Shown here: positions 1-6,986 of the stretch, in pieces
Numbering within the stretch: the first letter of the stretch is position 1
Layout of the letters: every line of letters begins with the position of its first letter
NCBI GenBank assembly: GCA_028695945.1
Contig: JAQVIB010000070.1
Span: forward strand, 1 to 9,304
Direction: 5' to 3'
Length of the DNA: 9,304 nt
Source of the DNA: Lachnospiraceae bacterium
Lineage (GTDB): Bacteria > Bacillota > Clostridia > Lachnospirales > Anaerotignaceae
Translations under genes and position numbers: made by a program
Notes under the pieces: generated by a model
What the model was told of the DNA's origin: nothing
The model's database searches: none
What the model saw: only the letters and a program-made list of their open reading frames with translations

Positions 1-830
1 GTGCATGTTACACAGTAGTGATGTACCTTTAAAAGACTAGACATCATTCGTCTATCAAAAAGTAAATATCCAACTCTCCAGCCTGTCATTGAATAAAGTT
101 TTGAAAAACCGCTTCCAATAATAGTTCTTTCTCTCATTCCAGGAAAAGATGCCATTGAACGGAATTTATCCTTTCCATAAATAATTTTGCTGTAAATTTC
201 ATCGCTGAAAACAATTAAGTTATTTTCTACGGCAATTTTAGCAACCTCAGTTAAAACTTCATCACTGAAAACCACACCCGTTGGATTACATGGGTTATTA
301 ATAATAATCATTTTTGTTTTGCTTGTAATATTTCTTCTAAGCTCATCAGGGTCAATTTGAAAACCATTTTCACCCTTTAAAGGAATGTCCACCACTGTTG
401 CCCCAGCCATTAATATAAGATTTTCATAGTTAAAAAATGCAGGTGTAAAAATAATTGCCTCGTCACCTGGGTTTAAAAAAGCCATAATAGCATCGTTAAT
501 TGTTTCAGCCCCTGCGGATGTAACAATTATTTCATCTTCTGGATTGTAGTAAATACCATTAACCTCTTCACTTAATTTGCTTATTTCCTGTCTTAATTCA
601 ATAAGACCACGATTATTTGCATAGTGAGTATATTTGTTTTGCAGTGCATTTATTGTTGCATCCACAATTCCCTTTGGTGTATCAAAGTCTGGCTCACCCT
701 CACCAAAATTTACAAACTGATGTCCCTGTTGTTGAAGTTCAAAAACTCTTTCGCTTACAACCCTAACAGGTGAAAAATAACAATCCTTAATTCTATCTGC
801 TCCTTCAAAAATATCTCTATCAACACCCAT
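1..830 (-). CDS. Class I/II PLP-dependent aminotransferase, C-terminus cut by window edge
   Basis: The 276 visible codons encode the N-terminal and central parts of an aspartate-aminotransferase-fold enzyme that moves an amino group between an amino acid and a 2-oxoacid in the cytoplasm. Visible landmarks are the N-terminal GEGEPDFDTP segment (residues 43-52), the NNPCNPTG loop (178-185) whose Asn contacts PLP, SDEIY (209-213) with the Asp that pairs with the pyridine nitrogen, and SGFSKLYSMTGWRVGY (240-255), where Lys244 should be the Schiff-base lysine and Arg252 belongs to the conserved GxR motif. Family members run to about 390 residues, so roughly 115 are missing beyond base 1. The ATG at 830 is preceded by GAGGGA at 839-844 with 8 bases between. 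The gene appears to have its own promoter at 899-927. Substrate is not predictable: aspartate, aromatic and branched-chain enzymes share these motifs. An aromatic role would fit the iorAB genes at the other end, but that is only inference. Confidence 0.93.
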   Translation of the reverse strand, partial: MGVDRDIFEGADRIKDCYFSPVRVVSERVFELQQQGHQFVNFGEGEPDFDTPKGIVDATINALQNKYTHYANNRGLIELRQEISKLSEEVNGIYYNPEDEIIVTSAGAETINDAIMAFLNPGDEAIIFTPAFFNYENLILMAGATVVDIPLKGENGFQIDPDELRRNITSKTKMIIINNPCNPTGVVFSDEVLTEVAKIAVENNLIVFSDEIYSKIIYGKDKFRSMASFPGMRERTIIGSGFSKLYSMTGWRVGYLLFDRRMMSSLLKVHHYCVTC

Positions 831-898
831 GTTAATAGTCCCTCGCAATCTATATAATTTAGTGTATTCTACTGTAAATGTTACTAATAATAAAGTGA

Positions 899-927
899 AG
901 TATAGCATACTATCCGTCATACAGCAA
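899..927 (-). promoter_or_regulatory. Probable promoter of the aminotransferase gene
   Basis: Read on the minus strand, TTGCTG (922-927) lies 17 bases before TATACT (899-904). The -10 hexamer carries an upstream TGC, giving an extended -10 element, which compensates for a -35 that matches the consensus only in TTG. The predicted leader is about 60 bases and leads to the GAGGGA ribosome site. Prediction is by eye only. Confidence 0.5.
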
Positions 928-990
928 CATAATTCTTTCGTAAAAATACACACTTCATAAACTCTAAATATTTATATTGTTTTTAGCTGT

Positions 991-1047
991 TATTGTATAC
1001 TTTTGTGATGTTTTTTGTCATTTTGTACATAAATTTTGTATACAATA
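991..1047. promoter_or_regulatory. Pair of TTGTATAC boxes, possible GntR-type operator
   Basis: TATTGTATAC at 991-1000 and GTATACAATA at 1038-1047 form an exact 10-base inverted repeat. The second copy sits inside a perfect palindrome, TTGTATACAA (1036-1045). The shared TTGTATAC cores begin 43 bases apart, about four helical turns, so both would face the same side of the helix. The GT-AT-AC core is of the kind bound by GntR-family repressors. The pair lies upstream of the aminotransferase promoter and just past the feo operon terminator, so the aminotransferase gene is the likelier target. No regulator is encoded nearby. Confidence 0.35.
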
Positions 1048-1050
1048 TAA

Positions 1051-1085
1051 AAAGCTCTGTCACTAAAATATAGCAACAGAGCTTT
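1051..1085 (-). terminator. Hairpin terminator of the feoA-feoB operon
   Basis: AAAGCTCTGT (1051-1060) pairs perfectly with ACAGAGCTTT (1076-1085) across a 15-base loop. On the minus strand the stem runs directly into a T-rich tract, as expected for an intrinsic terminator. It lies 11 bases beyond the stop of the small FeoB-associated gene. The plus-strand side has a weaker T tract. Confidence 0.75.
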
Positions 1086-1095
1086 GTTAATTATT

Positions 1096-1260
1096 TTACT
1101 TCTTATTTTCTTCTTCGTTTTTTCTGCTGGCACAATTGTCCACACCGCAACCACTGCAACTACTGCAACCGCCGTCTTTACTTCTTTGCTTTATCTTTCT
1201 TATAGACGAAAAAACAAGTATAACCACTATGCCAATCAGTATAAAATCCCATAAATTCAT
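1096..1260 (-). CDS. FeoB-associated Cys-rich membrane protein
   Basis: This 54-residue protein starts MNLWDFILIG, has one membrane segment (about residues 4-20), then a short basic stretch (RKIKQR, 21-26) and a cysteine cluster CSSCSGCGVDNC (32-43) with the spacing CxxCxxCxxxxC, followed by a charged tail. Single membrane helix, four cysteines and position directly after feoB match the FeoB-associated Cys-rich family (PF12669). Its role is not established; iron handling or contact with the FeoB permease is the usual suggestion. The AGGAGG site at 1266-1271, 5 bases before the ATG, overlaps the feoB stop codon, so translation is probably coupled to feoB. The basic stretch after the helix suggests that the cysteine tail faces the cytoplasm. 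A metal-binding role for the cysteines is inference. Confidence 0.88.
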   Translation of the reverse strand: MNLWDFILIGIVVILVFSSIRKIKQRSKDGGCSSCSGCGVDNCASRKNEEENKK

Positions 1261-1269
1261 ATTAACCTC

Positions 1270-3273
1270 CTAAAAAAACAATCCACCTATATTATAAACC
1301 AAAAACGCAACAACCCATGCCACAAATATTTGGTATGCCGCAACTGCAACTGCTGCAACTCCACTGCCCATTTCACGACGCACCGCCGCAATAGCTGCTA
1401 CACAAGGTGTATATAACAGTGTGAATGTAAGGAAAGAAAATGCCTGTAATGGGGTAAACATTCCACCCAAAACCTCCGAAAAATTGCTTACAGTGCTTCC
1501 CATAAGTACCGCCATTGTACTTACAACTGCTTCCTTTGCTGTAAAACCTGTAATTAGTGCCGTAGATGCACGCCAGTCTTTAAAACCGATAGGTTCAAAA
1601 AATGGTGATACAAATTTTCCTATGTAAGCAAGCATACTGTCTGCACTGTTGGTAACTACGTTAAACCTTGTATCGAAGGTTTGTAAAAACCAAATGATAA
1701 TAGTTGCCAAAAATATTACTGTAAATGCCTTCATTAAAAAGTCCTTGGCTTTATCCCACATTAGCATTAAAACGCTTTTTAAACTTGGAAAACGATAGTT
1801 TGGAAGTTCCATTACAAATGGTACAGGATTGCCTTTAAAAAGCGTTCCCTTGAATATTAAACCAGATGTAATACCAACCAAAATTCCTATAATATATAAA
1901 GAAATCATAACCAATGCTTGGTACTTAGGGAAAAATGCCGCCGTAAACATGGCATATATAGGTAACTTGGCACTACAGCTCATAAACGGTGTTAAAAGAA
2001 TGGTCATCTTTCTGTCACGCTCGCTTGCCAATGTTCTTGTAGCCATAATAGCAGGAACAGAACATCCAAAACCAATTACCATAGGCACAAAACTACGCCC
2101 CGATAATCCAATTTTTCTTAACAGCTTATCCATAACAAAGGCAACCCTTGCCATATATCCGCTGTCCTCCAGCATAGACAAGAAGAAAAACAGAACCACT
2201 ATAATTGGCAAAAAGCTTAAAACACTGCCAACACCTGCAAATATTCCATCAATAATAAGGGAATGAACAACAGGATTAATTCCATAAACCGTAAGAGCAT
2301 AACTTACGGCATTAGTTAATGCATCAATTCCAATGGAAAGCAAATCACTTAATGCCGAACCAATAACGCCAAAGGTAAGGTAAAACATGGCAAGTATTAT
2401 AGTTAAAAAAATTGGAATTGCAAAATATTTATGTGTAAGCACGCTGTCAATTTTAACACTTCGCTGATGTACTTTACTTTCACCGCATTTAATTACAGTT
2501 TTAGAACAGATGCCTTCAATAAATTTGTATCTCATGTCCGCTAATGCGGCTTCACGGTCTGTTCCTAATTCCTTTTCCATTTCCGCCACATTATGCTCAA
2601 TCATATCTTTTTCATTATCCGTAAGTCTCAAGGTTTCCATCATAGGCTCGTCGCCTTCAATTACCTTTGTTGATGCAAACCTTGGCGGAACCTTGGCACG
2701 AATGGCATGGTCCTCTATAAGGTGTGCAACGCCATGAATTGCCCTATGTACAGCACCAGAACAAAAATCAACAGACTGTGGCTTTGTTCCTGCTTGTGCT
2801 ATGGCAACTGCTACTTCTGTAAGTTCGTCTACACCTTCGTTTTTAACAGCTGCAATTGGTATCATAGGCACTCCTATAAGCTTCTGCAGCTCTTTAATTT
2901 TTATGGTGTTACCGTTCGCCCTTACCTCGTCCATCATGTTAAGAGCAATTACCATAGGTATATTTAACTCCATAAGCTGAAGACTTAAATAAAGGTTACG
3001 TTCTATATTTGTAGCGTCCACAATGTTTATAATGCAGTCGGGTCTTTGGTTTATAAGAAAATCTCTTGTTACAATTTCTTCGCTTGTATAAGGTGAAAGC
3101 GAATAAATACCAGGTAAATCTACAACCGTTACATCCTTTCTTCCACGAATTTGCCCTTCTTTTTTGTCTACTGTAACCCCTGGAAAATTACCTACATGCT
3201 GGTTTGAGCCTGTAAGCTGATTAAACAAGGTGGTTTTACCGCAATTTTGATTTCCTCCAAGAGCAAATATCAT
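1270..3273 (-). CDS. feoB: Ferrous iron transporter FeoB
   Basis: FeoB is the membrane permease for Fe(II) uptake, with a cytoplasmic GTPase domain fused to a polytopic membrane domain. At 667 residues it has normal length for Firmicutes. The G domain shows G1 GNQNCGKT (7-14), G2 around Thr34 in FPGVTVD, G3 DLPG (52-55), G4 NMMD (112-115) and G5 AAVKNEG (141-147). A helical GDI-like linker follows (about 165-270). The permease part (about 280-667) has hydrophobic segments and the gate motifs GFGCSVPAIMATR (401-413) and FMSCSAKLPIY (430-440), plus YTPCVAA (621-627). Cys403, Cys433 and Cys623 lie in these motifs. G1 has Gln where many FeoBs have Pro (GNPN), a tolerated variant. The ATG overlaps the feoA stop in an ATGA junction, so feoA and feoB are coupled in translation. 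The stop TAG at 1270-1272 lies in the ribosome site of the next gene. Confidence 0.98.
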   Translation of the reverse strand: MIFALGGNQNCGKTTLFNQLTGSNQHVGNFPGVTVDKKEGQIRGRKDVTVVDLPGIYSLSPYTSEEIVTRDFLINQRPDCIINIVDATNIERNLYLSLQLMELNIPMVIALNMMDEVRANGNTIKIKELQKLIGVPMIPIAAVKNEGVDELTEVAVAIAQAGTKPQSVDFCSGAVHRAIHGVAHLIEDHAIRAKVPPRFASTKVIEGDEPMMETLRLTDNEKDMIEHNVAEMEKELGTDREAALADMRYKFIEGICSKTVIKCGESKVHQRSVKIDSVLTHKYFAIPIFLTIILAMFYLTFGVIGSALSDLLSIGIDALTNAVSYALTVYGINPVVHSLIIDGIFAGVGSVLSFLPIIVVLFFFLSMLEDSGYMARVAFVMDKLLRKIGLSGRSFVPMVIGFGCSVPAIMATRTLASERDRKMTILLTPFMSCSAKLPIYAMFTAAFFPKYQALVMISLYIIGILVGITSGLIFKGTLFKGNPVPFVMELPNYRFPSLKSVLMLMWDKAKDFLMKAFTVIFLATIIIWFLQTFDTRFNVVTNSADSMLAYIGKFVSPFFEPIGFKDWRASTALITGFTAKEAVVSTMAVLMGSTVSNFSEVLGGMFTPLQAFSFLTFTLLYTPCVAAIAAVRREMGSGVAAVAVAAYQIFVAWVVAFLVYNIGGLFF

Positions 3274-3503
3274 TCACTAACACCATCCTCAACCTCAATG
3301 TTTTTTGCATCATCAAGTCGTATCGTAAGCTCGTAGCCTCTTAAATGCAGTTCTATAGGGTCGCCCATGGGTGCAACCTTTCTTATCATAACTTCCGTAT
3401 ACGGGGTAAGACCCATGTCTAACAAACGTCGTCTTAAAGCACCCTGACCGTTTACGGCAAGAATTTTTCTTTTTTCACCTATTGCAAGTTTATCTAAAGT
3501 CAT
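3270..3503 (-). CDS. feoA: Ferrous iron transport accessory protein FeoA
   Basis: FeoA is a small cytoplasmic SH3-like protein needed for FeoB-dependent Fe(II) uptake, probably by acting on FeoB. The 77-residue length is typical. Characteristic segments are RRRLLDMGL (24-32), the APMGDP turn (44-49) and RGYELTIR (55-62), ending in an acidic tail. The ATG at 3503 is preceded by AGGA (3513-3516) with a 9-base gap. It is the first gene of the operon and ends with the ATGA overlap into feoB. Its transcription probably starts near 3551 from the promoter at 3558-3586. An AT-only palindrome lies in the leader just upstream of the ribosome site. Confidence 0.96.
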   Translation of the reverse strand: MTLDKLAIGEKRKILAVNGQGALRRRLLDMGLTPYTEVMIRKVAPMGDPIELHLRGYELTIRLDDAKNIEVEDGVSE

Positions 3504-3518
3504 AAAAACACATCCTAA

Positions 3519-3532
3519 TATTATTAATAATA
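3519..3532. promoter_or_regulatory. Perfect 14-base palindrome in the feoA leader
   Basis: TATTATTAATAATA is a perfect palindrome lying 2 bases upstream of the feoA ribosome site and downstream of the predicted transcription start. A repressor site is possible, but it consists only of A and T in an AT-rich spacer, so chance is a serious alternative. It does not match the usual Fur box. Confidence 0.25.
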
Positions 3533-3557
3533 GTTTAAATCCTATTGCATACCAACA

Positions 3558-3586
3558 ATATTATCTTTAGCTAACATTTTTGTCAA
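3558..3586 (-). promoter_or_regulatory. Probable feoA promoter, with a TTAGCTAA palindrome in the spacer
   Basis: On the minus strand a perfect -35 TTGACA (3581-3586) precedes TAATAT (3558-3563) with 17 bases between; an alternative -10, GATAAT (3560-3565), fits at 15 bases. The spacer contains the 8-base palindrome TTAGCTAA (3567-3574), placed where a repressor would block RNA polymerase. The core resembles the centre of DtxR/IdeR-type boxes, but the outer arms are not symmetric, so no regulator can be named. Confidence 0.55.
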
Positions 3587-3653
3587 TACACTTTATCTTA
3601 ATATGCATAATAAATAATACAAACTTCAAAATTTGACATTTTTAAAGGTTTTA

Positions 3654-3682
3654 TTGCCAATATATTAAATTAATGTTATAAT
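3654..3682 (+). promoter_or_regulatory. Probable promoter of the HD-GYP gene
   Basis: TTGCCA (3654-3659) and a perfect TATAAT (3677-3682) are separated by 17 bases, predicting transcription from about 3689 and a leader of about 70 bases. An upstream TTGACA (3633-3638) lacks a -10 at usable distance. The promoter diverges from that of feoA with about 70 bases between the two -35 elements, so a shared operator is possible. Confidence 0.6.
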
Positions 3683-3759
3683 TTGCTTATAATTGCGTTA
3701 TTAAATGCATTAAATATTTACTTAACTTATTATAAACTGTAGATATAGGAGTATCCAAA

Positions 3760-4893
3760 ATGATTTACGTCTCCACTAACAATTTAAAACCTGGGATGAT
3801 TTTAGCAAAAGATATATGGGGAAAATCATCTTGTTTCCCATTAATTCACATTGGTACTACCCTTGGAGTATCTACCATTAAACGCCTTATTGATAAAGGA
3901 ATACAGGGTGTATACATAGAGTGTGAAGGCTGCGAAGATATAGAAGTAAATGAGATTATATCCATGGAAGAAAAAATTCGTATCACAGATGAAATTGGAA
4001 AAATCTTTAAGTCACTTCAAGCTGAAAAAGGAAATATATTTGCCTGTGTAGAATCTGTTAGTAAAATAGCGGACTATTTCGTTGATGTTGTTACAAAAAA
4101 TCACGAATGCTTAATGAACATTATTGATATTAAAAACTATAACGAGTATTCATATGTACATAGTATGCAAGTTGGTATACTTTCAACTATAATAGGTAAT
4201 AACCTTGGTTACAAAAACAATAGGCTGAAAGAACTTGCAACAGCAGGAATGCTTCACGATGTAGGTAAACTTAATATTCCCATTGAAATACTTGATAAAG
4301 CAGGTCCATTAACTGACGAAGAATTTGCTATAATGAAGAAACATCCAGACTATGGAATTGCAAAATTAAGTACTTGCCACGGATTATCTAAAGATATTCT
4401 TGATGGAATAGTTACTCACCACGAAAAAATAGACGGAACGGGTTACCCAAGAGGTCTAAAGGAAGATGAAATACATGTATTTGGTAAAATTATAGCTGTA
4501 GCTGATGTTTATGATGCCCTCACCTCAGACCGTTCTTACAGAAAATCATGGACACCTCATGATACTATAAACTATATGATGAGTTGTGCTGGTAATCATT
4601 TTGACGTAGATATACTAAGTGCATTTTTACTTTCTGCCGCAGCATATCCCGTTGATGTTCTTGTTCTACTTAGCAATGGTCTTAAGGGTGTTGTTATAAA
4701 TACAGTTGCTGGGCTTCCCTTAAACCCAATTGTAAAAATATTAACTCCGGGTGAACATCATGGCGAAATTTTTGATTTAGCAAATGATATTAAATACCTT
4801 ACTATAAAAATATTGGATACAATTTCAGACCCAGAAGAAATAGAGTGTATCTTAGCAGAAAATAAAATATATTCTTTAAGGAAAGTAAATTAA
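3760..4893 (+). CDS. HD-GYP domain protein, probable cyclic-di-GMP phosphodiesterase
   Basis: HD-GYP proteins hydrolyse cyclic dinucleotides, usually c-di-GMP, at a two- or three-metal site in the cytoplasm. The 377-residue protein has an N-terminal domain of about 120 residues opening with VSTNNLKPGMILAKDI, common in this family, and no sensor, receiver or membrane segment. The HD-GYP core (about 125-290) has His134, HDVGK (166-170), His195 in KKHPDYG, HHEKIDGTGYP (220-230) and Asp249 in ADVYDALTSDRSYR, so no metal ligand or signature residue is visibly missing. A C-terminal extension (about 296-360) with VDVLVLLSNGLKGVV is a frequent companion. The ATG at 3760 follows AGGAG (3747-3751) with 8 bases between. 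It is transcribed alone, diverging from feoA, and ends at a strong terminator. Activity against c-di-GMP rather than another cyclic nucleotide is a family inference. Confidence 0.94.
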   Translation: MIYVSTNNLKPGMILAKDIWGKSSCFPLIHIGTTLGVSTIKRLIDKGIQGVYIECEGCEDIEVNEIISMEEKIRITDEIGKIFKSLQAEKGNIFACVESVSKIADYFVDVVTKNHECLMNIIDIKNYNEYSYVHSMQVGILSTIIGNNLGYKNNRLKELATAGMLHDVGKLNIPIEILDKAGPLTDEEFAIMKKHPDYGIAKLSTCHGLSKDILDGIVTHHEKIDGTGYPRGLKEDEIHVFGKIIAVADVYDALTSDRSYRKSWTPHDTINYMMSCAGNHFDVDILSAFLLSAAAYPVDVLVLLSNGLKGVVINTVAGLPLNPIVKILTPGEHHGEIFDLANDIKYLTIKILDTISDPEEIECILAENKIYSLRKVN

Positions 4894-4908
4894 ATAAAGT
4901 AAATGTAT

Positions 4909-4941
4909 AAAAAGGTGATGGAAATATACCATCACCTTTTT
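4909..4941. terminator. Two-way terminator between convergent genes
   Basis: AAAAAGGTGATGG (4909-4921) pairs perfectly over 13 bases with CCATCACCTTTTT (4929-4941) across a 7-base loop. With A and T tracts on the two sides it works in both directions, serving the HD-GYP gene on the plus strand and the XRE gene (stop at 4950) on the minus strand. An outer ATAAAGT/ACTTTAT pair flanks it. Confidence 0.88.
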
Positions 4942-4949
4942 GCACTTTA

Positions 4950-5288
4950 TTAATTACCCATTTCTTTCATTTCCTTAACTTCTTTAATAATACCTATTAG
5001 CCTTTTTTGTTCCTCAGGAGTAAATGAACAGCAAAGATTATACAACTCATTATCCATAGTATCAACAATGGTTTTATCAGATGAACAAACAAGGTAATCC
5101 AAGCTTACGCCAAAAAACTTTGAAAGCTTAATTAAATCTCTTATGCAAGGCTCATTTCTTCCAGATTCGTAATTGGATACAGACGTATACTTATAGCCCA
5201 AAACGTCACCTAATTTTTCCTGAGTTAATCTTTTTCCATCTACTGTGTAGTTTCGTCTTAACATTTTTAATCTGTCTTTAAATTCCAT
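4950..5288 (-). CDS. XRE-family helix-turn-helix transcriptional regulator
   Basis: A small single-domain DNA-binding protein. From the ATG at 5288 it has 112 residues: a Cro/C1-type domain (about 3-67) with LTQEKLGDVLGYKYTSVSNYESG (21-43), the LSKFFGVSLDYLV ending typical of this class (55-67), then an acidic linker and a C-terminal helix rich in Glu and Lys (91-110), perhaps for dimerisation. An in-frame TTG at 5300 would add four residues (MVNF), but GGTGA (5294-5298) lies 5 bases before the ATG, so the shorter form is preferred. It has a near-consensus promoter of its own and lies downstream of the nitrilase gene on the same strand, with no clear terminator between them. Autoregulation and control of the nitrilase gene are possible but unproven. 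Its metal-free, single-domain form gives no clue to the signal. Confidence 0.9.
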   Translation of the reverse strand: MEFKDRLKMLRRNYTVDGKRLTQEKLGDVLGYKYTSVSNYESGRNEPCIRDLIKLSKFFGVSLDYLVCSSDKTIVDTMDNELYNLCCSFTPEEQKRLIGIIKEVKEMKEMGN

Positions 5289-5322
5289 AAAATTCACCAA
5301 CCGTAAATATATTTATTTTTTT

Positions 5323-5351
5323 ATTATACGATTTATGAAGGAAATTGCCAA
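5323..5351 (-). promoter_or_regulatory. Probable promoter of the XRE regulator gene
   Basis: On the minus strand, TTGGCA (5346-5351) lies 17 bases before a perfect TATAAT (5323-5328). Transcription would begin near 5316, about 28 bases before the ATG. The site implies that the regulator need not rely on read-through from the nitrilase gene. Confidence 0.65.
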
Positions 5352-5428
5352 TTTTTTTTTATCGACAAATTATTTCGTGCAATGCTATTTATACTTAGTA
5401 TTATGTCGTTTTAGATATTTATAGACAA

Positions 5429-6973
5429 TTATTTTCGAAGTAATCTGCTATATTTACTTCCAATTCTACTAATTACTACATCTGTACCAGGCACTACGCC
5501 CTTACATGCGGAGTATGATGGAAGTGTATAGGCACAAATAATCTGCTCTTCGCCTTTAAGTGATACTGCCATTGTTTTTCCATCTGGGTTTACAATGGTG
5601 GTCATATCGCCTTCTGACGCCGAATTTCGCACCAAATAAATTTTATTTTCTGAAGCACGGGTATATAAAAATTTGTTGTCCATAGTTCTTTTTTTACTGT
5701 CACTAACAAATAGTATGTGGCAACCCATAAGCATATAGCACCTAGCAATCTCTGGTATATAAAGTTCATCATCAAATATAACACCTATTTTTCCATAATT
5801 TGTGGCAACACAGGCGTAAGGCACACTATTATTTAATTTTGTTTTGTGCCAAATTCCAATTACTCCTGTTTTATCAATGGCAAGGGCATATTTCTCCTCA
5901 TCGTTTACCTTTGAAACTGCAATTACAATTTCTTCTGTTATATACTTTGAAACTGACTGGTAAAGCTCTTTAGGTTGGGCGCAAAAGGTGGTTTGTGGTA
6001 AAAACACAATATTTCCATCACAATATGCATTCATTTTAATATATCTTTTGGATTTTTCTTCAAATTCTTTTAAATTTTCTGCTTTAAACTGAACTGATGA
6101 TGTAAAAAACTGACTTTTGCTTGGTATTATAGGCTCATTCATATATTTCATTACAGGCAAATTTTCATTTTCCTCGGTAATTATTGTATACAATTCAGGA
6201 TTACGCCTTAAAGGCTTACCAAAATCTTGGGTTAAATCTACATCGCAGTAAAGTATATCCTCAACATCCGATGATAGCTGAGAAACATATTCACCATCAG
6301 GGTTTATTACCATAGACCGTCCAAGATTGCATACACAATTATCCTCTACACCCATTTTACTGCAAACGGCAAACCATACCTTGTTTTCACAGGCACGAAC
6401 ATTTATATAATGTTCATATTGCGGATTAGTAAAATCTTTCACATTCATTGAAGATGACGTTAAGTTTACTAAATCAATAATCATTTTTGCACCATCAAGG
6501 GCAAGTATACGTGCTATTTCTGGTATACGACCGTCAGCACAAATAATCATTCCCATTTTTCCCCATGGTGTATCAAAGGTTTTAAATTCTTCACCGGCGG
6601 TAAAGCATTTATGGTCAAAATGCCATAAGTTTGACTTGTACGTGCTGTGAATTATTTCACCCATTTCATTAAACACTATTGCCACATTGCGTAACATATT
6701 TCCCTCGTATACAGAAATTCCAACTGCAATAAACATGCTGTATTTATGTGCAATACAACCTATTTTTTCAAGCAATTCATCATTAAATTCCAGTGCTTTG
6801 TAGTAATTTTCACTATTAAAACCAGCCATATAAGCTGGGTAAGTACATTCTGGCAAAATTGAAAAATCGGCACCATTTTCTCCTGCCGTTTCAAGCATTC
6901 TTAACATTTTTTCCTGGGTATTTTTATAGTTCAAGGCACTGTCTGCCCCTATTTGTAAAAGTGCAAGCTTCAC
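5429..6973 (-). CDS. Tandem two-domain nitrilase-superfamily amidohydrolase, second domain degenerate
   Basis: The 514-residue protein contains two consecutive carbon-nitrogen hydrolase (PF00795-type) domains; most family members have one, of 260-350 residues. Domain 1 (about 1-260) keeps the catalytic triad: Glu42 in ILPECTYPAY, Lys113 in STYKSNLWHF and Cys145 in IICADGRIPEIAR. It should hydrolyse an amide or nitrile C-N bond in the cytoplasm. Domain 2 (about 285-514) follows the same plan, with matching RACEN/RASEN and INPDG/VNPDG segments, but Glu is replaced by Gln327 (FLPQTTF), the Lys site is kept (Lys377, WHKTKL) and Cys by Asp401 (VIFDDELYIPEIAR). It is therefore very probably inactive. 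The second catalytic Glu of domain 1 appears to be Asp120. The start is GTG at 6973, 7 bases after GGAGGT (6981-6986); a TTG at 6988 would place the Shine-Dalgarno inside the gene. Substrate is unknown. A weak TATAAT (6994-6999) lacks a good -35. Confidence 0.88.
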   Translation of the reverse strand: MKLALLQIGADSALNYKNTQEKMLRMLETAGENGADFSILPECTYPAYMAGFNSENYYKALEFNDELLEKIGCIAHKYSMFIAVGISVYEGNMLRNVAIVFNEMGEIIHSTYKSNLWHFDHKCFTAGEEFKTFDTPWGKMGMIICADGRIPEIARILALDGAKMIIDLVNLTSSSMNVKDFTNPQYEHYINVRACENKVWFAVCSKMGVEDNCVCNLGRSMVINPDGEYVSQLSSDVEDILYCDVDLTQDFGKPLRRNPELYTIITEENENLPVMKYMNEPIIPSKSQFFTSSVQFKAENLKEFEEKSKRYIKMNAYCDGNIVFLPQTTFCAQPKELYQSVSKYITEEIVIAVSKVNDEEKYALAIDKTGVIGIWHKTKLNNSVPYACVATNYGKIGVIFDDELYIPEIARCYMLMGCHILFVSDSKKRTMDNKFLYTRASENKIYLVRNSASEGDMTTIVNPDGKTMAVSLKGEEQIICAYTLPSYSACKGVVPGTDVVISRIGSKYSRLLRK

Positions 6974-6980
6974 ATAAACC

Positions 6981-6986
6981 ACCTCC
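6981..6986 (-). promoter_or_regulatory. Shine-Dalgarno site that fixes the nitrilase start
   Basis: GGAGGT on the minus strand lies 7 bases before GTG at 6973. The in-frame TTG at 6988 overlaps this site and has no ribosome site of its own. The ATG at 6975 is in another frame and is followed at once by TGA. Confidence 0.75.

Noticed and set aside
831..1050. Possible T-box or other riboswitch before the aminotransferase gene
   Set aside because: No T-box core or other riboswitch consensus is visible, and the predicted leader is only about 60 bases.
1829..2266. Plus-strand open frame opposite feoB
   Set aside because: It lies wholly antisense to the permease region of feoB, has no ribosome site and no recognisable protein features.
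5363..5437. Near-repeats GACAAATTATTTCG and GACAATTATTTTCG, and CGACA/TGTCG arms, near the XRE promoter
   Set aside because: Three mismatches in 14 AT-rich bases and short 5-base arms are compatible with chance; one copy overlaps the nitrilase stop codon.
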